A stretch of DNA of 64,000 bases from Acinetobacter sp. ANC 4178. GTDB lineage: Bacteria; Pseudomonadota; Gammaproteobacteria; Pseudomonadales; Moraxellaceae. The DNA is taken from NCBI RefSeq assembly GCF_004331175.1, contig NZ_SJOD01000003.1:1-64000 (forward strand), read 5' to 3'. The notes under the pieces are model-generated. The model was given only the letters and a program-made list of their open reading frames with translations. It ran no database searches and was not told the DNA's origin. Below, piece by piece: positions 35,533 through 46,060 of this stretch. Numbering within the stretch: the stretch's first letter is position 1; each line of letters begins with the position of its first letter. The translations under genes were made by a program, and so were the position numbers.

Positions 35533-38508
35533 TTATTCTTCTTCAGATTCATTCAAATCTGATTCGTTTTCAGTTTCATCTACAATCATTTCTTCATCTA
35601 CTAACTTTTCATTAGCTACTACTGATTCTATAGTTTCAATTTCATCTTCTTCTACAGCATCAATCGCTTCTACACCCACCAATGTTTCATCTTCACCTAA
35701 ACGGATCAGACGAACACCTTGTGCATTACGACCTGTTTGAGCCACTTCCGAAGCGCGTGTACGAACCAAAGTACCACCGTCTGAAATCAGCATCAGTTCT
35801 TTGGTTTCATCAATCGAAACAGCACCAACCAATTCACCATTACGCTCAGAGGTCTTAATGGCAATCACACCTTTCCCGCCACGTTTCTTGGTTGGGAAGT
35901 CATCAACTGGTGTACGTTTACCATAACCATTAGCAGAAGCACATAACACTTCACCGGTTTCAGGAACAACCACTAAAGACACGATACGACTAATGAAGCT
36001 TGCATCTGCTGCATCATCTTCATCCGATTCGACTTCTTCAACTTCTTCAGCTTGAGCCGAACCAATCGTGACACGCATACCGCGTACACCTTTGGCAGAA
36101 CGACCCATCGCGCGCACATCAGTTTCAGCAAAACGAATCGCCTTACCTTCATTCGAGAACAACATAATTTGCTGTTCGCCATCAGTAATCGCAACACCAA
36201 TCAAGGTATCTTCTTCATTCAACTCAATGGCACGTAAACCATTTGAACGTACATTACTGAATTGTTCCAGCTCTACACGTTTCACAGTGCCTGAAGCTGT
36301 TGCCATAAATACAAAGAAGTTTTTGCGTAACTTTTCAGTCAGTTCTGCAAATTCAGCAACAATTTCATCATCAAGATCTGTTGCTGAAAGTTCTACACCC
36401 AACTCTTTTAATTGTTTACGCAATGCATCTGATAATTCATCCGCATCTTCAGCCAATCCATCAAAGGATGCTTTTAAAGCGTCATAATGCGCTTCAATGA
36501 TACTGTTTTCACGTAGTTTCACCACATGAGCACGAACAAAAGCTTTAAAGTCGGCTAAACGATCTTTAAATTTCTTCGGCGCATCAATTACAGGTAAAAT
36601 TGCGGTGATCGTTTCATCTGCTTCTAACGGAAGTAAGTTCACCATTGGGCGACCTTTTGCACCACGAGAAGCTTGTGGCACTTCAAACACTTTCAAACGA
36701 TACACTTTACCAACGTTAGTAAAGCATAAAACCGTCGCATGGTTTGAGGTGACAATCAAATGCTGAATGTAATCATCTTCCTTCATTGAAGTCGCAGATT
36801 TACCACGTCCACCACGGCGTTGCGCAGCATAGTCAGACAACGGTTGAGTTTTCGCATAACCTGTTTTCGAAACAGTTAATACCACTTGCTCTTCTGGAAT
36901 TAAATCTTCACGAGAGAAGTCAATACGCGATTCAACAATTGCTGTGCGACGTGCATCGCCATATTGCTGAAGAATCAAAGCCAACTCTTCTTTAATCACA
37001 GCCATCAATAAATTAAAATCGTTCAAAATTGCAGTAAGTTCAGCAATTTGCCCCAAAATTTCCGTATATTCAGCGTGAAGTTTGTCTTGTTCTAAACCTG
37101 TTAAGCGATGCAGACGTAATTCTAGAATTGCGCCAACTTGGGTAGGAGACAGACGATAGACATCACCATCTAAACCAAATGGACGGTTTAGATCTTCACC
37201 TTCAATCACTTCTGGACGAACAGAAACTGAACCTGCTTTTTCTAGGAGTGAAACCACGCCACCCGCAGACCATTCACCCGCTTGTAAACGCTCACGTGCT
37301 TCGGCAGGGTTAGCAGAAGTCTTGATGGTTTCAATGATGGCATCGATATTCGCCAATGCAACCGTTAAACCTTCCAAGATATGACCACGTTCACGCGCTT
37401 TACGTAATTCGAACATGGTACGGCGAGTTACGACTTCTTGACGATGGCGAATAAATGCCGCAATGATATCTTTAAGATTCATTAATTTTGGCTGTCCGTT
37501 GTCCAGACACACCATGTTAATGCTGAAAGAGTTTTCGAGTTGCGTATTCAAGAATAAGTTGTTCACCACAACTTCAGCATTTTCACCACGTTTTAAATCA
37601 ATGGCGATACGCATCCCGTCTTTATCAGATTCGTCGCGTAGTTCTGAAATACCTTCGAGTTTCTTCTCTTTTACTAACTCAGCAATACGCTCAATGGTTT
37701 TTGCTTTGTTGACTTGATATGGAATTTCAGTGAAAACAATGGTCGTACGACCAGTTTTTTGATCTTCTTCAAAGTGGTATTTACCACGGATATGCAAACG
37801 ACCCTTACCTGTACGGTAAGCATCGACAATACCCGATTTACCATAAATAATGCCGCCAGTCGGGAAATCTGGACCCGAAATATGCTGCATTAAGCCTTCA
37901 ATACTGATATTTGGGTTTTCAGCATAAGCCAAACATGCATTGACGACTTCAGTCATGTTATGCGGCGCCATATTGGTCGCCATACCCACTGCAATACCAG
38001 TCGTACCGTTAATTAACAAATTCGGAATACGTGTCGGCATCACTTGCGGGATACGTTCTGAACCGTCGTAGTTGTCTTCCCAATCTACGGTATCTTTTTC
38101 GAGATCCGCCAGAATTTCATGGGTGAGCTTTTGCATACGAACTTCGGTATAACGCATTGCTGCTGCACTATCACCATCGACAGAACCGAAGTTACCTTGA
38201 CCATCTACAAGCATATAACGCAAACTGAAATCTTGCGCCATACGAACAATAGTTTCATAAACAGCAGAATCACCGTGAGGGTGATATTTACCGATCACGT
38301 CACCGACAACACGGGCAGACTTTTTGTATGCTTTGTTGTAGTCATTACCCAATTCGTGCATTGCAAAAAGCACACGACGATGAACAGGTTTTAGACCATC
38401 TCGTACATCAGGTAAAGCGCGTGATACAATCACGCTCATTGCATAATCCAAATACGAGTGCTTGAGTTCATCCTCAATGGCAATCGGTCTAATTTCCGAT
38501 ACGCTCAT
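35533..38508 (-). CDS. gyrA: DNA gyrase subunit A
   Basis: Type IIA topoisomerase breakage-reunion subunit. The 991-residue product has the N-terminal [36 protein letters not shown] segment, the quinolone-resistance region [12 protein letters not shown] (Ser81, Glu85, wild type at both usual resistance sites) and the catalytic Tyr further on ([11 protein letters not shown]). It ends in a six-bladed beta-pinwheel C-terminal domain and an acidic tail. It is longer than E. coli GyrA (875) owing to a charged helical insertion of about 87 residues near 642-730 and another acidic stretch near [18 protein letters not shown]. The family call is certain. Confidence 0.97.
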   Translation of the reverse strand: MSVSEIRPIAIEDELKHSYLDYAMSVIVSRALPDVRDGLKPVHRRVLFAMHELGNDYNKAYKKSARVVGDVIGKYHPHGDSAVYETIVRMAQDFSLRYMLVDGQGNFGSVDGDSAAAMRYTEVRMQKLTHEILADLEKDTVDWEDNYDGSERIPQVMPTRIPNLLINGTTGIAVGMATNMAPHNMTEVVNACLAYAENPNISIEGLMQHISGPDFPTGGIIYGKSGIVDAYRTGKGRLHIRGKYHFEEDQKTGRTTIVFTEIPYQVNKAKTIERIAELVKEKKLEGISELRDESDKDGMRIAIDLKRGENAEVVVNNLFLNTQLENSFSINMVCLDNGQPKLMNLKDIIAAFIRHRQEVVTRRTMFELRKARERGHILEGLTVALANIDAIIETIKTSANPAEARERLQAGEWSAGGVVSLLEKAGSVSVRPEVIEGEDLNRPFGLDGDVYRLSPTQVGAILELRLHRLTGLEQDKLHAEYTEILGQIAELTAILNDFNLLMAVIKEELALILQQYGDARRTAIVESRIDFSREDLIPEEQVVLTVSKTGYAKTQPLSDYAAQRRGGRGKSATSMKEDDYIQHLIVTSNHATVLCFTNVGKVYRLKVFEVPQASRGAKGRPMVNLLPLEADETITAILPVIDAPKKFKDRLADFKAFVRAHVVKLRENSIIEAHYDALKASFDGLAEDADELSDALRKQLKELGVELSATDLDDEIVAEFAELTEKLRKNFFVFMATASGTVKRVELEQFSNVRSNGLRAIELNEEDTLIGVAITDGEQQIMLFSNEGKAIRFAETDVRAMGRSAKGVRGMRVTIGSAQAEEVEEVESDEDDAADASFISRIVSLVVVPETGEVLCASANGYGKRTPVDDFPTKKRGGKGVIAIKTSERNGELVGAVSIDETKELMLISDGGTLVRTRASEVAQTGRNAQGVRLIRLGEDETLVGVEAIDAVEEDEIETIESVVANEKLVDEEMIVDETENESDLNESEEE

Positions 38509-38921
38509 GCATACTCCTTGTTATACAAGCAGGAATTCTGCCCGCATTTATATCTTAAATCTTGCAAAAATTTAACTCAGGGAATTGAGCTAAAAAACTA
38601 AAATACAGCCGTAAATTTTAGCATATTTTATCCCTTTTAGGTGCGTATTTAGACGAGTTAATTTCGTTTGTTTTCCTTTGTTTATCGTCTTTTTTTTATA
38701 CGTTTTTTTGACCTAAATTAAGTTGAAAAATAAGCTATTTTGTAATCTCGCTATTCATATTACAGACAATATTTTAAATTCTTGTTTTATTTGTATTATT
38801 CGTAAATTGATTAAATTTTCATAACGATGCGAATCACTTTCGCGCTCTACAGCTTTTCTATACCCAATTTTGCGTTGTGAGTTAATTTATATTGAAGCCC
38901 AATGGGGTGAGTAATAAGCAT
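38509..38921. other. gyrA upstream spacer
   Basis: 413 bases, very AT-rich, between the gyrA start and the terminator of etfBA. No gene recognised. The gyrA promoter must lie here, but no clear -35/-10 pair was picked. Confidence 0.4.
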
Positions 38922-38985
38922 AAAAAACGCCCCCGAGCAGAACAATTTAAGTAGGACTTAAATTGCTTGCACAAGAGCGTTTTTA
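38922..38985 (-). terminator. Terminator downstream of etfA
   Basis: Outer arms AAAAACGC / GCGTTTTT enclose an inner stem CAATTTAAG-TAGGA-CTTAAATTG, a two-tier hairpin 20 or so bases after the etfA stop. Confidence 0.7.
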
Positions 38986-39002
38986 GAACAGGCGTTCAGA
39001 AA

Positions 39003-39938
39003 TTAGATTTTAGATACTAATTCAGGAACAACTGTGTTCAAATCACCAACTAACCAGTAGTCAGCAACTGCATTGATTGGCGCTTCTTCGTCTTTGTTGA
39101 TCGCAACGATCACTTTAGAGTCTTTCATACCTGCCAAGTGCTGAATCGCACCAGAGATACCTACAGCGATGTAAAGGTCAGGTGCAACAATTTTACCTGT
39201 TTGACCTACTTGCATGTCGTTTGGAACGAAACCAGCATCGACTGCAGCACGTGAAGCACCTTGAGCAGCACCAAGCTTGTCAGCTAATGGGTCAAGTACT
39301 TTATGGTAGTTCTCACCAGAACCAACACCACGACCACCAGAAACAACGATACGCGCAGCCGTTAATTCAGGTCGTTCAGATTTTACAATCTCTTCAGAAA
39401 CGAACTTAGAGATACCAGCATCTTTTGCTTCGCTTACAGCTTCAACCGCAGCAGCACCGCCTTCAGCAGCTACAGGATCAAATGCTGTACCACGTACTGT
39501 ACCCACGATGATTGCTTCGTCAGATTGAACAGTTGCAATCGCGTTACCTGCATAGATTGGACGCTTGAACGTGTTAGCAGATTCAACAGCAATGATGTCT
39601 GTAATCATACTTACGTCAAGAAGTGCAGCAACACGTGGAAGAATGTTCTTAGCTGTTGTTGTAGAGGCAGCCAATACGTGTTTGAAACCACCTTTCGCTA
39701 CGTCAGCAACTAAAGCTGCAACGTTTTCAGCCAATTGGTTTGCATAAGCAGCGTTGTCAGCAAGTAATACTTTGCTTACGCCTGCAACTTTTGCAGCAGC
39801 ATCAGCAACTGCTTGCGCGCCAGAACCTGCTACCAATACAGTGATATCACCACCGATTTTTTGTGCCGCAGCAACAACGTTTAAAGTTGCACCGTTAAGT
39901 GTCTTGTTGTCGTGCTCAGCGATAACTAAAATACTCAT
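39003..39938 (-). CDS. etfA: Electron transfer flavoprotein alpha subunit
   Basis: Carries FAD; accepts electrons from acyl-CoA and other dehydrogenases and passes them to ETF-quinone oxidoreductase. The 311-residue product has the N-terminal ETF fold, then the C-terminal FAD domain with SGGRGVGSGENYHKVLDPLADKLG, GQTGKIVAPDLYIAVGISGAIQHLAGMKDSKVIVAINKDEEAPI. Lies 17 bases after etfB. Confidence 0.97.
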   Translation of the reverse strand: MSILVIAEHDNKTLNGATLNVVAAAQKIGGDITVLVAGSGAQAVADAAAKVAGVSKVLLADNAAYANQLAENVAALVADVAKGGFKHVLAASTTTAKNILPRVAALLDVSMITDIIAVESANTFKRPIYAGNAIATVQSDEAIIVGTVRGTAFDPVAAEGGAAAVEAVSEAKDAGISKFVSEEIVKSERPELTAARIVVSGGRGVGSGENYHKVLDPLADKLGAAQGASRAAVDAGFVPNDMQVGQTGKIVAPDLYIAVGISGAIQHLAGMKDSKVIVAINKDEEAPINAVADYWLVGDLNTVVPELVSKI

Positions 39939-39955
39939 GATTTTATCCTTCTGTA

Positions 39956-40708
39956 TTAGATCACTTTCGCTTCGTTTTTCAATTTTTCAACAAGTTCATC
40001 CACAGATTTCACTTGTACGCCTGCTTTACGGTCAGCAGGTGGTTCAACTTTAACTGTTTTAAGCTTAGTTGCAGTAGAAACACCAAAATCAGCAGGTGAC
40101 TTAGTATCAAGCGGTTTTTTACGCGCTTTCATGATGTTTGGAAGTGCAGCATAACGCGGCTCATTCAAACGTAAGTCAGTAGTGATGATTGCTGGAAGTG
40201 ATAATTCAACAGTTTGTAAACCACCGTCAACTTCACGAGTCACTTGTACTTTGTCGCCATCTACTTTCACTTCAGATGCGAATGTACCTTGACCTGCACC
40301 TAAAAGTGCACCAAGCATTTGACCAACTTGGTTAGAGTCGTCATCAATTGCTTGTTTACCCAGAAGGATTAACTGTGGTTGTTCAGCTTCAACAACACCT
40401 TTAAGGATTTTAGCAACTTCTAACGCACCAAGTTGGCTGTCATCAGCTTCAACTAAGATACCGCGGTCAGCGCCAAGTGCCATTGCAGAACGGATTTGTT
40501 CTTGAGCTTCTTTAGGACCAATAGAAACAACAACGATTTCTGAAACAGTTCCTTTTTCTTTTAAGCGAACCGCTTCTTCCACTGCGATTTCACAGAATGG
40601 GTTAATTGACATCTTAACGTTAGTAAGGTCTACCCCACTATTGTCCGGTTTAACGCGAACTTTAACGTTGGCATCAACCACACGTTTTACAGCAACAAGA
40701 GCCTTCAT
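39956..40708 (-). CDS. etfB: Electron transfer flavoprotein beta subunit
   Basis: AMP-binding partner of EtfA. Product of 250 residues with the family signatures [39 protein letters not shown] and the [18 protein letters not shown] segment, and a C-terminal [14 protein letters not shown] tail that embraces EtfA. Promoter-like elements and a palindrome lie upstream. Confidence 0.97.
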   Translation of the reverse strand: MKALVAVKRVVDANVKVRVKPDNSGVDLTNVKMSINPFCEIAVEEAVRLKEKGTVSEIVVVSIGPKEAQEQIRSAMALGADRGILVEADDSQLGALEVAKILKGVVEAEQPQLILLGKQAIDDDSNQVGQMLGALLGAGQGTFASEVKVDGDKVQVTREVDGGLQTVELSLPAIITTDLRLNEPRYAALPNIMKARKKPLDTKSPADFGVSTATKLKTVKVEPPADRKAGVQVKSVDELVEKLKNEAKVI

Positions 40709-40796
40709 GTAATCCTCGGCTGTTTTAGCAAATGTAAATGTTGAGAAAAGTTATATTAACTCTTCACTTAAAATTTTTTAGGTGTCCTATCTTGCA

Positions 40797-40824
40797 ATTG
40801 TATGGCATTTCGGTCAAGTCACAA
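40797..40824 (-). promoter_or_regulatory. Promoter candidate for etfBA
   Basis: On the minus strand, -35 TTGTGA (complement of 40819-40824), 16-base spacer, -10 TACAAT (40797-40802). An alternative -35 TTGACC overlaps. Confidence 0.5.
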
Positions 40825-40859
40825 TTACTGAATCCACTGTAAAAATGCGTAAAAATGGC

Positions 40860-40874
40860 TGAACGTCGCGTTCA
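40860..40874. promoter_or_regulatory. Palindrome upstream of the etfB promoter
   Basis: TGAACG-TCG-CGTTCA, perfect 6-bp arms, about 36 bases upstream of the -35 candidate. It has the shape of a TetR-family operator. No regulator adjacent. Confidence 0.4.
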
Positions 40875-41205
40875 AAGTTTTATTTGCATGAATTTTAATT
40901 CTAAAATAGCGGTTTTAGTGTACTAATTTTAAATATTGATTTTTATTATTTTTTTACTTTATTTACTACATAATTTTTTCTGATCAATCACTTCAATATT
41001 CAGCTGTAATAAGCAGTTGCTATACGATGCAATACTTTTAAACACCCTCAGTGACTTGTCAGTTTTGACAGAAACCAATTCAGTTTATCCATTTTAGCGT
41101 TGTACAAACATAATCATTAAATTTAGACATCCTATGAAAAGGTACTCCTCAATTTACCCTAAGTATAAAAAACACACCCTTTTACAAGCATGCTTAATAC
41201 GACCA

Positions 41206-41811
41206 TCAATTCGCGATTAACCAAGTTGCAGCCACCATCAATAACCCACCTGACCCTGCATCAACCCATTTTTGTTTTTGAGCATCTAATTGTGTATTTG
41301 CAGTAACTTTAGCAATAACAATACTTAATCCACTATATACCACCAAGCATAAGCCTATAAAAATAGATGATAAAATTAGACCTTGTGTGACAGTATTTTC
41401 TGCATTGCGCATAAACTGCGGCAAAATTGCAAAGTAAATCAGCATCCCTTTTGGATTTAACAATGAAGTTAAAAAGCCTTTAGCAATTGGACTGCCCGCA
41501 GATGCCTTGGGCACATGCAAAGATTTACTGTTAAAAACAGAGCGAAATAAACTAAAAGCAAGATATAAAAGATAAGCGATCCCTAACCAGCGGATTGTTT
41601 CGAACAACATCGGGAAAGAAACCAATATTGCCGCGATACCCAAGGCAACCAAGACCGAATGCACCATATACCCCATGCAAATACCGAGGGTTGCCATAAT
41701 CCCAGCCTTTACCCCTTTCGACATGACTTGTGAAAAGATAAATAGCATGTCGGGGCCTGGAGTAAAAACTAGAGGCAAAACGGTCAGTGCAAACAGTAAA
41801 TATACAGACAT
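41206..41811 (-). CDS. LysE/RhtB-family amino-acid exporter
   Basis: Six-transmembrane exporter of 201 residues. Starts MSVYLLFALTVLPLVFTPGPDMLFIFSQ, with the family PGPD motif, and a GSPIAKGFLTSLLNPKGMLIYFAILPQF segment. Divergent from an Lrp-type regulator, the usual pairing for amino-acid exporters, which suggests regulation by that protein. Substrate unknown. Confidence 0.88.
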   Translation of the reverse strand: MSVYLLFALTVLPLVFTPGPDMLFIFSQVMSKGVKAGIMATLGICMGYMVHSVLVALGIAAILVSFPMLFETIRWLGIAYLLYLAFSLFRSVFNSKSLHVPKASAGSPIAKGFLTSLLNPKGMLIYFAILPQFMRNAENTVTQGLILSSIFIGLCLVVYSGLSIVIAKVTANTQLDAQKQKWVDAGSGGLLMVAATWLIAN

Positions 41812-41889
41812 ATCCTTTTTCCCTTTCGAATAGGCTGAAAGTGAAAATTAGTATCTGCGAATTTATACAAAATAGGATTGCAAATATTC

Positions 41890-41895
41890 TATAAT
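41890..41895 (+). promoter_or_regulatory. -10 element in the LysE/Lrp divergent spacer
   Basis: TATAAT 32 bases before the Lrp-type start, followed by the AT-rich near-palindrome GAATTTAATTC, suitable for Lrp-type binding. The -35 is unclear. Confidence 0.4.
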
Positions 41896-41926
41896 TAGAT
41901 TTAATTTTCGAATTTAATTCTATTTT

Positions 41927-42421
41927 ATGAAATCATCTTCCAAGAATATTTTAATCAAACTTGATCGTATTGATAAAAGTATCATTCGTGCTTTGCAGCA
42001 AAATGGTCGTATTCAAAATAATGATTTGGCTAAAGAAGTTGGGCTGTCACCTTCATCTTGTTTAAGACGGGTCAAACTACTGGAAGAAGCTGGGGTAATC
42101 CAAAATTACACCACCGTAGTTGATCCACAAAAGATTGGTTTCCAACTGATTTTGTTTTCACGTATTTGGTTGGTGGGACAAGATGCTGAAACCATTGATC
42201 GTTTTATTGAAGCCATGAAAGAACTGCCTCAAGTTATGGAGTGTTATATTATTTTGGGTGAATGTGATGCCATGCTGAAAGTTGTCGTCCCTGATTTAGA
42301 AAGCTATCGAAAATTTCAGTCCACACATTTAACCAAAAAAAATGGCATTACCAGTGTCAAAACCGATTTGCCTAGCCAAATTATTAAGCAAAGTTTTCAA
42401 CTACCGCTTGAAGATTTATAA
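41927..42421 (+). CDS. Lrp/AsnC-family transcriptional regulator
   Basis: Product of 164 residues. N-terminal winged helix-turn-helix (LDRIDKSIIRALQQNGRIQNNDLAKEVGLSPSSCLRRVKLLEEAGVI) and C-terminal RAM domain (ECYIILGECDAMLKVVVPDLESYRKF). Feast/famine-type regulator, probably ligand-responsive; divergent LysE exporter is the likely target. Followed after 8 bases by a GNAT gene that may be cotranscribed. Confidence 0.9.
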   Translation: MKSSSKNILIKLDRIDKSIIRALQQNGRIQNNDLAKEVGLSPSSCLRRVKLLEEAGVIQNYTTVVDPQKIGFQLILFSRIWLVGQDAETIDRFIEAMKELPQVMECYIILGECDAMLKVVVPDLESYRKFQSTHLTKKNGITSVKTDLPSQIIKQSFQLPLEDL

Positions 42422-42429
42422 GAGACACA

Positions 42430-42990
42430 ATGCAAAAATTTCTAGAAAGCCCACGTTTAATTTTACGTCCGTGGCAAGAGGCAGATCGTTTGCCATTTTA
42501 TCAGCTCAATGCAGATCCTGCCGTCATGCGTTATTTTCCTAAATGCCTGACTCGGGCTGAAAGTGATCTGCTTATTGATAAATGCCAAGCTTCAATTGAA
42601 CAGCGTGGCTGGGGATTTTGGGCGGTCGAATTAAAATCTGAACACCGCTTGATTGGCATGACAGGATTGCATGATCAACCTGATCAATTTAGTTTTTCAC
42701 CTTGTACCGAAATTGGCTGGCGGTTGAACAAAGATTATTGGGGTCAAGGCTATGCGACTGAAGCAGCTCAACTTGCATTGAATTTTGCCTTTAAAACGCT
42801 CAATCTCAATGAAGTAGTTGCTTTTACCGCATCAATTAACCATCCCTCTCAAGCTGTGATGAAAAGGTTAGGTATGCAATATCAACAAGAGTTTTTACAT
42901 CCTGCACTGACTGCTGAGAGTATTTTGCAAAAGCATGTGCTGTATTTCATTCATCACCATGAATTTAGCTCAAACGTGCGCATTGCCTAA
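42430..42990 (+). CDS. GNAT N-acetyltransferase (RimJ/RimL-like)
   Basis: Product of 186 residues. Starts ESPRLILRPWQEADRLPFYQLNADPAVMRYFP, typical of RimJ/RimL-type proteins, and has the acetyl-CoA loop GWRLNKDYWGQGYATEAAQLAL and FTASINHPSQAVMKRLGM. Acceptor unknown. Its end overlaps the convergent 42970 gene by 21 bases. Confidence 0.88.
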   Translation: MQKFLESPRLILRPWQEADRLPFYQLNADPAVMRYFPKCLTRAESDLLIDKCQASIEQRGWGFWAVELKSEHRLIGMTGLHDQPDQFSFSPCTEIGWRLNKDYWGQGYATEAAQLALNFAFKTLNLNEVVAFTASINHPSQAVMKRLGMQYQQEFLHPALTAESILQKHVLYFIHHHEFSSNVRIA

Positions 42991-43335
42991 AAAATCTCGA
43001 TGCACATGACTCAGTTCAATCAATTCATAAAGTGACAAATCAAAAATTTCCCAAACCGATTGAAAGTCATCGGTTGTATCCATAATTGGAATAGAGCTAG
43101 ATACATTCCACGTTGTGCCATCCCAGATATAGCACTTGCGGGTCTCCTGTTGTATGGCTTGTACCATACCAGAGGTATTAATCCCTTCAATCACTGAATT
43201 TTCAGGCAAAAGTGGTTGTACTTCAGGTAAGCAGTATTCAATAAAATGTTTAATCTGGCGCAAACCATATCCTGCAAAAATATCCTTTTGCACTGAATTT
43301 AATTGATCATATTTTTCTTGTATGTTGGAAATCAT
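42970..43335 (-). CDS. Hypothetical protein
   Basis: Product of 121 residues from the ATG at 43335, which has GAGGAG 9 bases upstream; a TTG eight codons earlier is less likely. Soluble, with a C-terminal region of Asp/Glu/Trp (FQSVWEIFDLSLYELIELSHVHRDFLG). Family not recognised. Convergent with the GNAT gene. Confidence 0.65.
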   Translation of the reverse strand: MISNIQEKYDQLNSVQKDIFAGYGLRQIKHFIEYCLPEVQPLLPENSVIEGINTSGMVQAIQQETRKCYIWDGTTWNVSSSIPIMDTTDDFQSVWEIFDLSLYELIELSHVHRDFLGNAHV

Positions 43336-43548
43336 GGCTTGCTCTCCTCTTTCATTCAAAGTTCAAAATTCGCAATCGGTATGTTTATGTTCAATACCGC
43401 ATGCCATGCGACACTTATACTGCATCTTTTGATTTTTTATTATTCTACAATAGTACAAATATGCTCCTTTTCATTTTGCTTATGTAATAAGCAAAGCAAA
43501 TTTTGTACCAGAGTAAAATCATTCAGGCCTATATCTACACTGGAATTG

Positions 43549-44475
43549 TTACTGTTTTTTGAATTGAGCACGTGGATGTGCTTGATCATAGACATTGGCA
43601 AGCCGATCAAAATCAACATGGGTATAAATTTGTGTGGTACTTAAATTACTGTGCCCCAACATTTCCTGCACCGCTCTTAAATCACCGCTATTTGACAGCA
43701 TATGACTCGCAAAACAATGTCTTAATAAATGTGGATGCAAATCGACACTCACTCCCGCACGTTGTGCCTGAAATTTGACACGATTTTCAATTTGTCTGGC
43801 GCCCAGTGGATTGCCTTTACGACTAATGAATACATGAGCATCGGGGACAAAATCACCATGCCACAATGGATACACCTTTAGCCAATCCATTAATGCATCT
43901 CTGGCTTTGGAACCAAAGGGAACTACACGGGTTTTGTTACCTTTACCCGTAATCCGTAATAGAAGCCGATTAAAATCAATGTCTTTAATTTTAAGGCTTT
44001 GGACTTCTGCCAAACGTAATCCACTGGAATACAATAATTCCAAAATGGCTTTGTCGCGCAGCCATAACTCCTGATCAGATTCTTTTTCAGGTTGGGTCTG
44101 ATCTAAAATTTGCTGAATGGTTTCAATATCCACCATACCTGGCAAGGGTCGCGGTTGTCGCTTTAATTGAAAATCATCGGATGGATTAAACGTCAGATAA
44201 TTGCCTTCTTTTGCCCACTTCATAAACTGACGAATCGCAGACAATAATCGCTGTAAACTACTAGAGCTCAATTGCTGTTGCTCGACTTTGACGGCCAAAT
44301 ATTCACGCAAATCTGCCGTTTCGATATCTTGTAGCAACAGTTTTTTCTGATCACAAAACTGTAAAAAATCGCCAACATCACGCTCATACGCGAGTAAAGT
44401 TAATTTAGACTGATTTTGTATTTCTCGTGCTTTCAGCCACATGGCGAGTAATTGTTGGGATTCTACAGACATCAT
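43549..44475 (-). CDS. xerC: Tyrosine recombinase XerC
   Basis: With XerD resolves chromosome dimers at dif. Product of about 308 residues. An N-terminal SAM-like core-binding domain (SKLTLLAYERDVGDFLQFC) precedes the catalytic domain with Arg in LYSSGLRLAEVQSL, Lys in GKGNKTR, HLLRHCFASH, and His/Tyr in GHSNLSTTQIYTHVD. GTG at 44481 and ATG at 44472 are alternative starts. Placement beside dapF supports XerC over XerD. Confidence 0.92.
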   Translation of the reverse strand: MMSVESQQLLAMWLKAREIQNQSKLTLLAYERDVGDFLQFCDQKKLLLQDIETADLREYLAVKVEQQQLSSSSLQRLLSAIRQFMKWAKEGNYLTFNPSDDFQLKRQPRPLPGMVDIETIQQILDQTQPEKESDQELWLRDKAILELLYSSGLRLAEVQSLKIKDIDFNRLLLRITGKGNKTRVVPFGSKARDALMDWLKVYPLWHGDFVPDAHVFISRKGNPLGARQIENRVKFQAQRAGVSVDLHPHLLRHCFASHMLSNSGDLRAVQEMLGHSNLSTTQIYTHVDFDRLANVYDQAHPRAQFKKQ

Positions 44476-44482
44476 CCCCACC

Positions 44483-45097
44483 CTAAACCTGAAAATTAAA
44501 ATGAGTTAAATACTGCTGAATATATGCTGCAACTTCTTCTGCATGCTGTTCTGCGAAAGCATGATCACCACCATGAATAATATGCAGTTCAGCTTGCGGG
44601 AATTTTTGCTGCAAAGTCTGCCCAACGGCGATTGGGCTAATCGGATCTTGATCTCCCCACAATAACAATACTGGTGTTCTGATCTTTTCAAGTTGCGGTG
44701 ATAAATCGATTTGAATATCCACAAACCAGTCTGGATAGTTGAGATACTGTTGTTGATAAGCGGTTCGCCAATCTTGTACCTGAAATGGCGTTAAATCGAT
44801 TCCACCTGAAGTTGCCAGAAGAACAAGGCCCTTGACTAAATCAGGGCGTGCTATTGCAGCCTGCACAGCAAAAATACCGCCCATAGACTGTGCAATCAAA
44901 ATAGATTCCGACTGAATCTGTTGCTGAACATAATTTGACAAACTGGCAAAATCATACACAGTCTCTTGGCTTGGTTCCTCACCAAAACTCGGATAAGCAA
45001 TGACCTGTTTCGACTCCACGAGAGATAAATTCTTAATTAAAGGATGCCAAAAAGTGGTACTTCCCGATGCGCCCGGCAGAAAAATTAAATTTGGCAT
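44483..45097 (-). CDS. Alpha/beta hydrolase
   Basis: Product of 204 residues. Oxyanion segment FLPGASGSTTFWHPL, nucleophile elbow ILIAQSMGGIFA and GDHAFAEQHAEEV near the end as the His. Lies immediately upstream of xerC and so is probably cotranscribed. Substrate unknown. Confidence 0.82.
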   Translation of the reverse strand: MPNLIFLPGASGSTTFWHPLIKNLSLVESKQVIAYPSFGEEPSQETVYDFASLSNYVQQQIQSESILIAQSMGGIFAVQAAIARPDLVKGLVLLATSGGIDLTPFQVQDWRTAYQQQYLNYPDWFVDIQIDLSPQLEKIRTPVLLLWGDQDPISPIAVGQTLQQKFPQAELHIIHGGDHAFAEQHAEEVAAYIQQYLTHFNFQV

Positions 45098-45152
45098 GTC
45101 TATACGTTATCTCTATTTATATTTGGCTTCAGCATAGCCGATTTTAATCCAT

Positions 45153-45185
45153 AAAAAAGCACCATCATAAAGACAGTGCTTTTTT
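45153..45185 (-). terminator. Terminator of the lptM-lysA-dapF operon
   Basis: Arms AAAAAAGCAC / GTGCTTTTTT with a 13-base loop, 16 bases after the dapF stop. Separates dapF from the hydrolase-xerC unit. Confidence 0.75.
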
Positions 45186-45200
45186 CAAATCAATGTGGGT

Positions 45201-46046
45201 TTAGCCTTGGAAATAACGTAGGTCAATACGTCCTTCATAAACGTTAGATGTCGGACCTGTCATCCAGACCACATCGCCATCACGCCATTCAATTTGTAAT
45301 TTTCCGCCCGCCAACTCAATTTCAACCTGATTCGCCAATAAACCACGACGAATACCAGAAACAGCAGCAGCACATGCCCCTGTACCACAGGCTAAAGTTT
45401 CACCAACACCACGTTCAAATACACGTAAACGGGCATGTTGTTCGTCAATAATCTGCATGAAGCCTGCGTTCACACGTGCAGGGAAACGCGCATGTGACTC
45501 GACTTGGGGGCCTATTGTTGCGACATCAGCCGTAATCACATCAGACACAATGGTCACCGCATGGGGATTCCCCATGTTCACCACATCAATTTGAATCTGC
45601 TGTTGATTTGCCAACTCTAGATCATACAAATTTTCTGGTTCGTCTGCTAAAAATGGAATTTCCTGCGGTAGAAATTTTGGATAACCCATATTGACGCGCA
45701 CCCAACCATTCGACCCCAATTCAGGCTCTACAATGCCTGCTTTGGTTTGTACTTTAATTTTGGTTTTGGTGGTGAGTTGTCGTTCATGTACAAAACGGGC
45801 AAAACAACGCACGCCATTTCCACATTGTTCAACTTCTGAACCATCAGCATTAAAAATACGATATTTAAAATCCGCTTCTGGTACATCAGGTGGTTCAACA
45901 ATCAGTAACTGATCAAAACCAATGCCAAAATGGCGGTCTGCAAGACGTTGGATCGTCAGTGCATCTAAATACGCGCGCTGACTAATTAAATCCACAACCA
46001 TGAAGTCATTGCCTAGACCATGCATTTTAGTAAATTCTAAAAACAT
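45201..46046 (-). CDS. dapF: Diaminopimelate epimerase
   Basis: Converts LL- to meso-diaminopimelate for peptidoglycan and lysine. The 281-residue product has the two catalytic Cys motifs [12 protein letters not shown] and [12 protein letters not shown]. From the ATG at 46046 it begins [15 protein letters not shown], the usual start; AAGGAG lies upstream. Lies 14 bases after lysA. Confidence 0.97.
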   Translation of the reverse strand: MFLEFTKMHGLGNDFMVVDLISQRAYLDALTIQRLADRHFGIGFDQLLIVEPPDVPEADFKYRIFNADGSEVEQCGNGVRCFARFVHERQLTTKTKIKVQTKAGIVEPELGSNGWVRVNMGYPKFLPQEIPFLADEPENLYDLELANQQQIQIDVVNMGNPHAVTIVSDVITADVATIGPQVESHARFPARVNAGFMQIIDEQHARLRVFERGVGETLACGTGACAAAVSGIRRGLLANQVEIELAGGKLQIEWRDGDVVWMTGPTSNVYEGRIDLRYFQG

Positions 46047-46060
46047 TTTTAGTGACTCCT

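Larger units (their letters stand above)
40709..41205. other. 497-bp spacer between etfB and the LysE gene
   Basis: Contains the etfB promoter and palindrome near its left end. The rest is AT-rich; I see no gene, RNA or clear terminator for the LysE-type gene in it. Confidence 0.4.
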
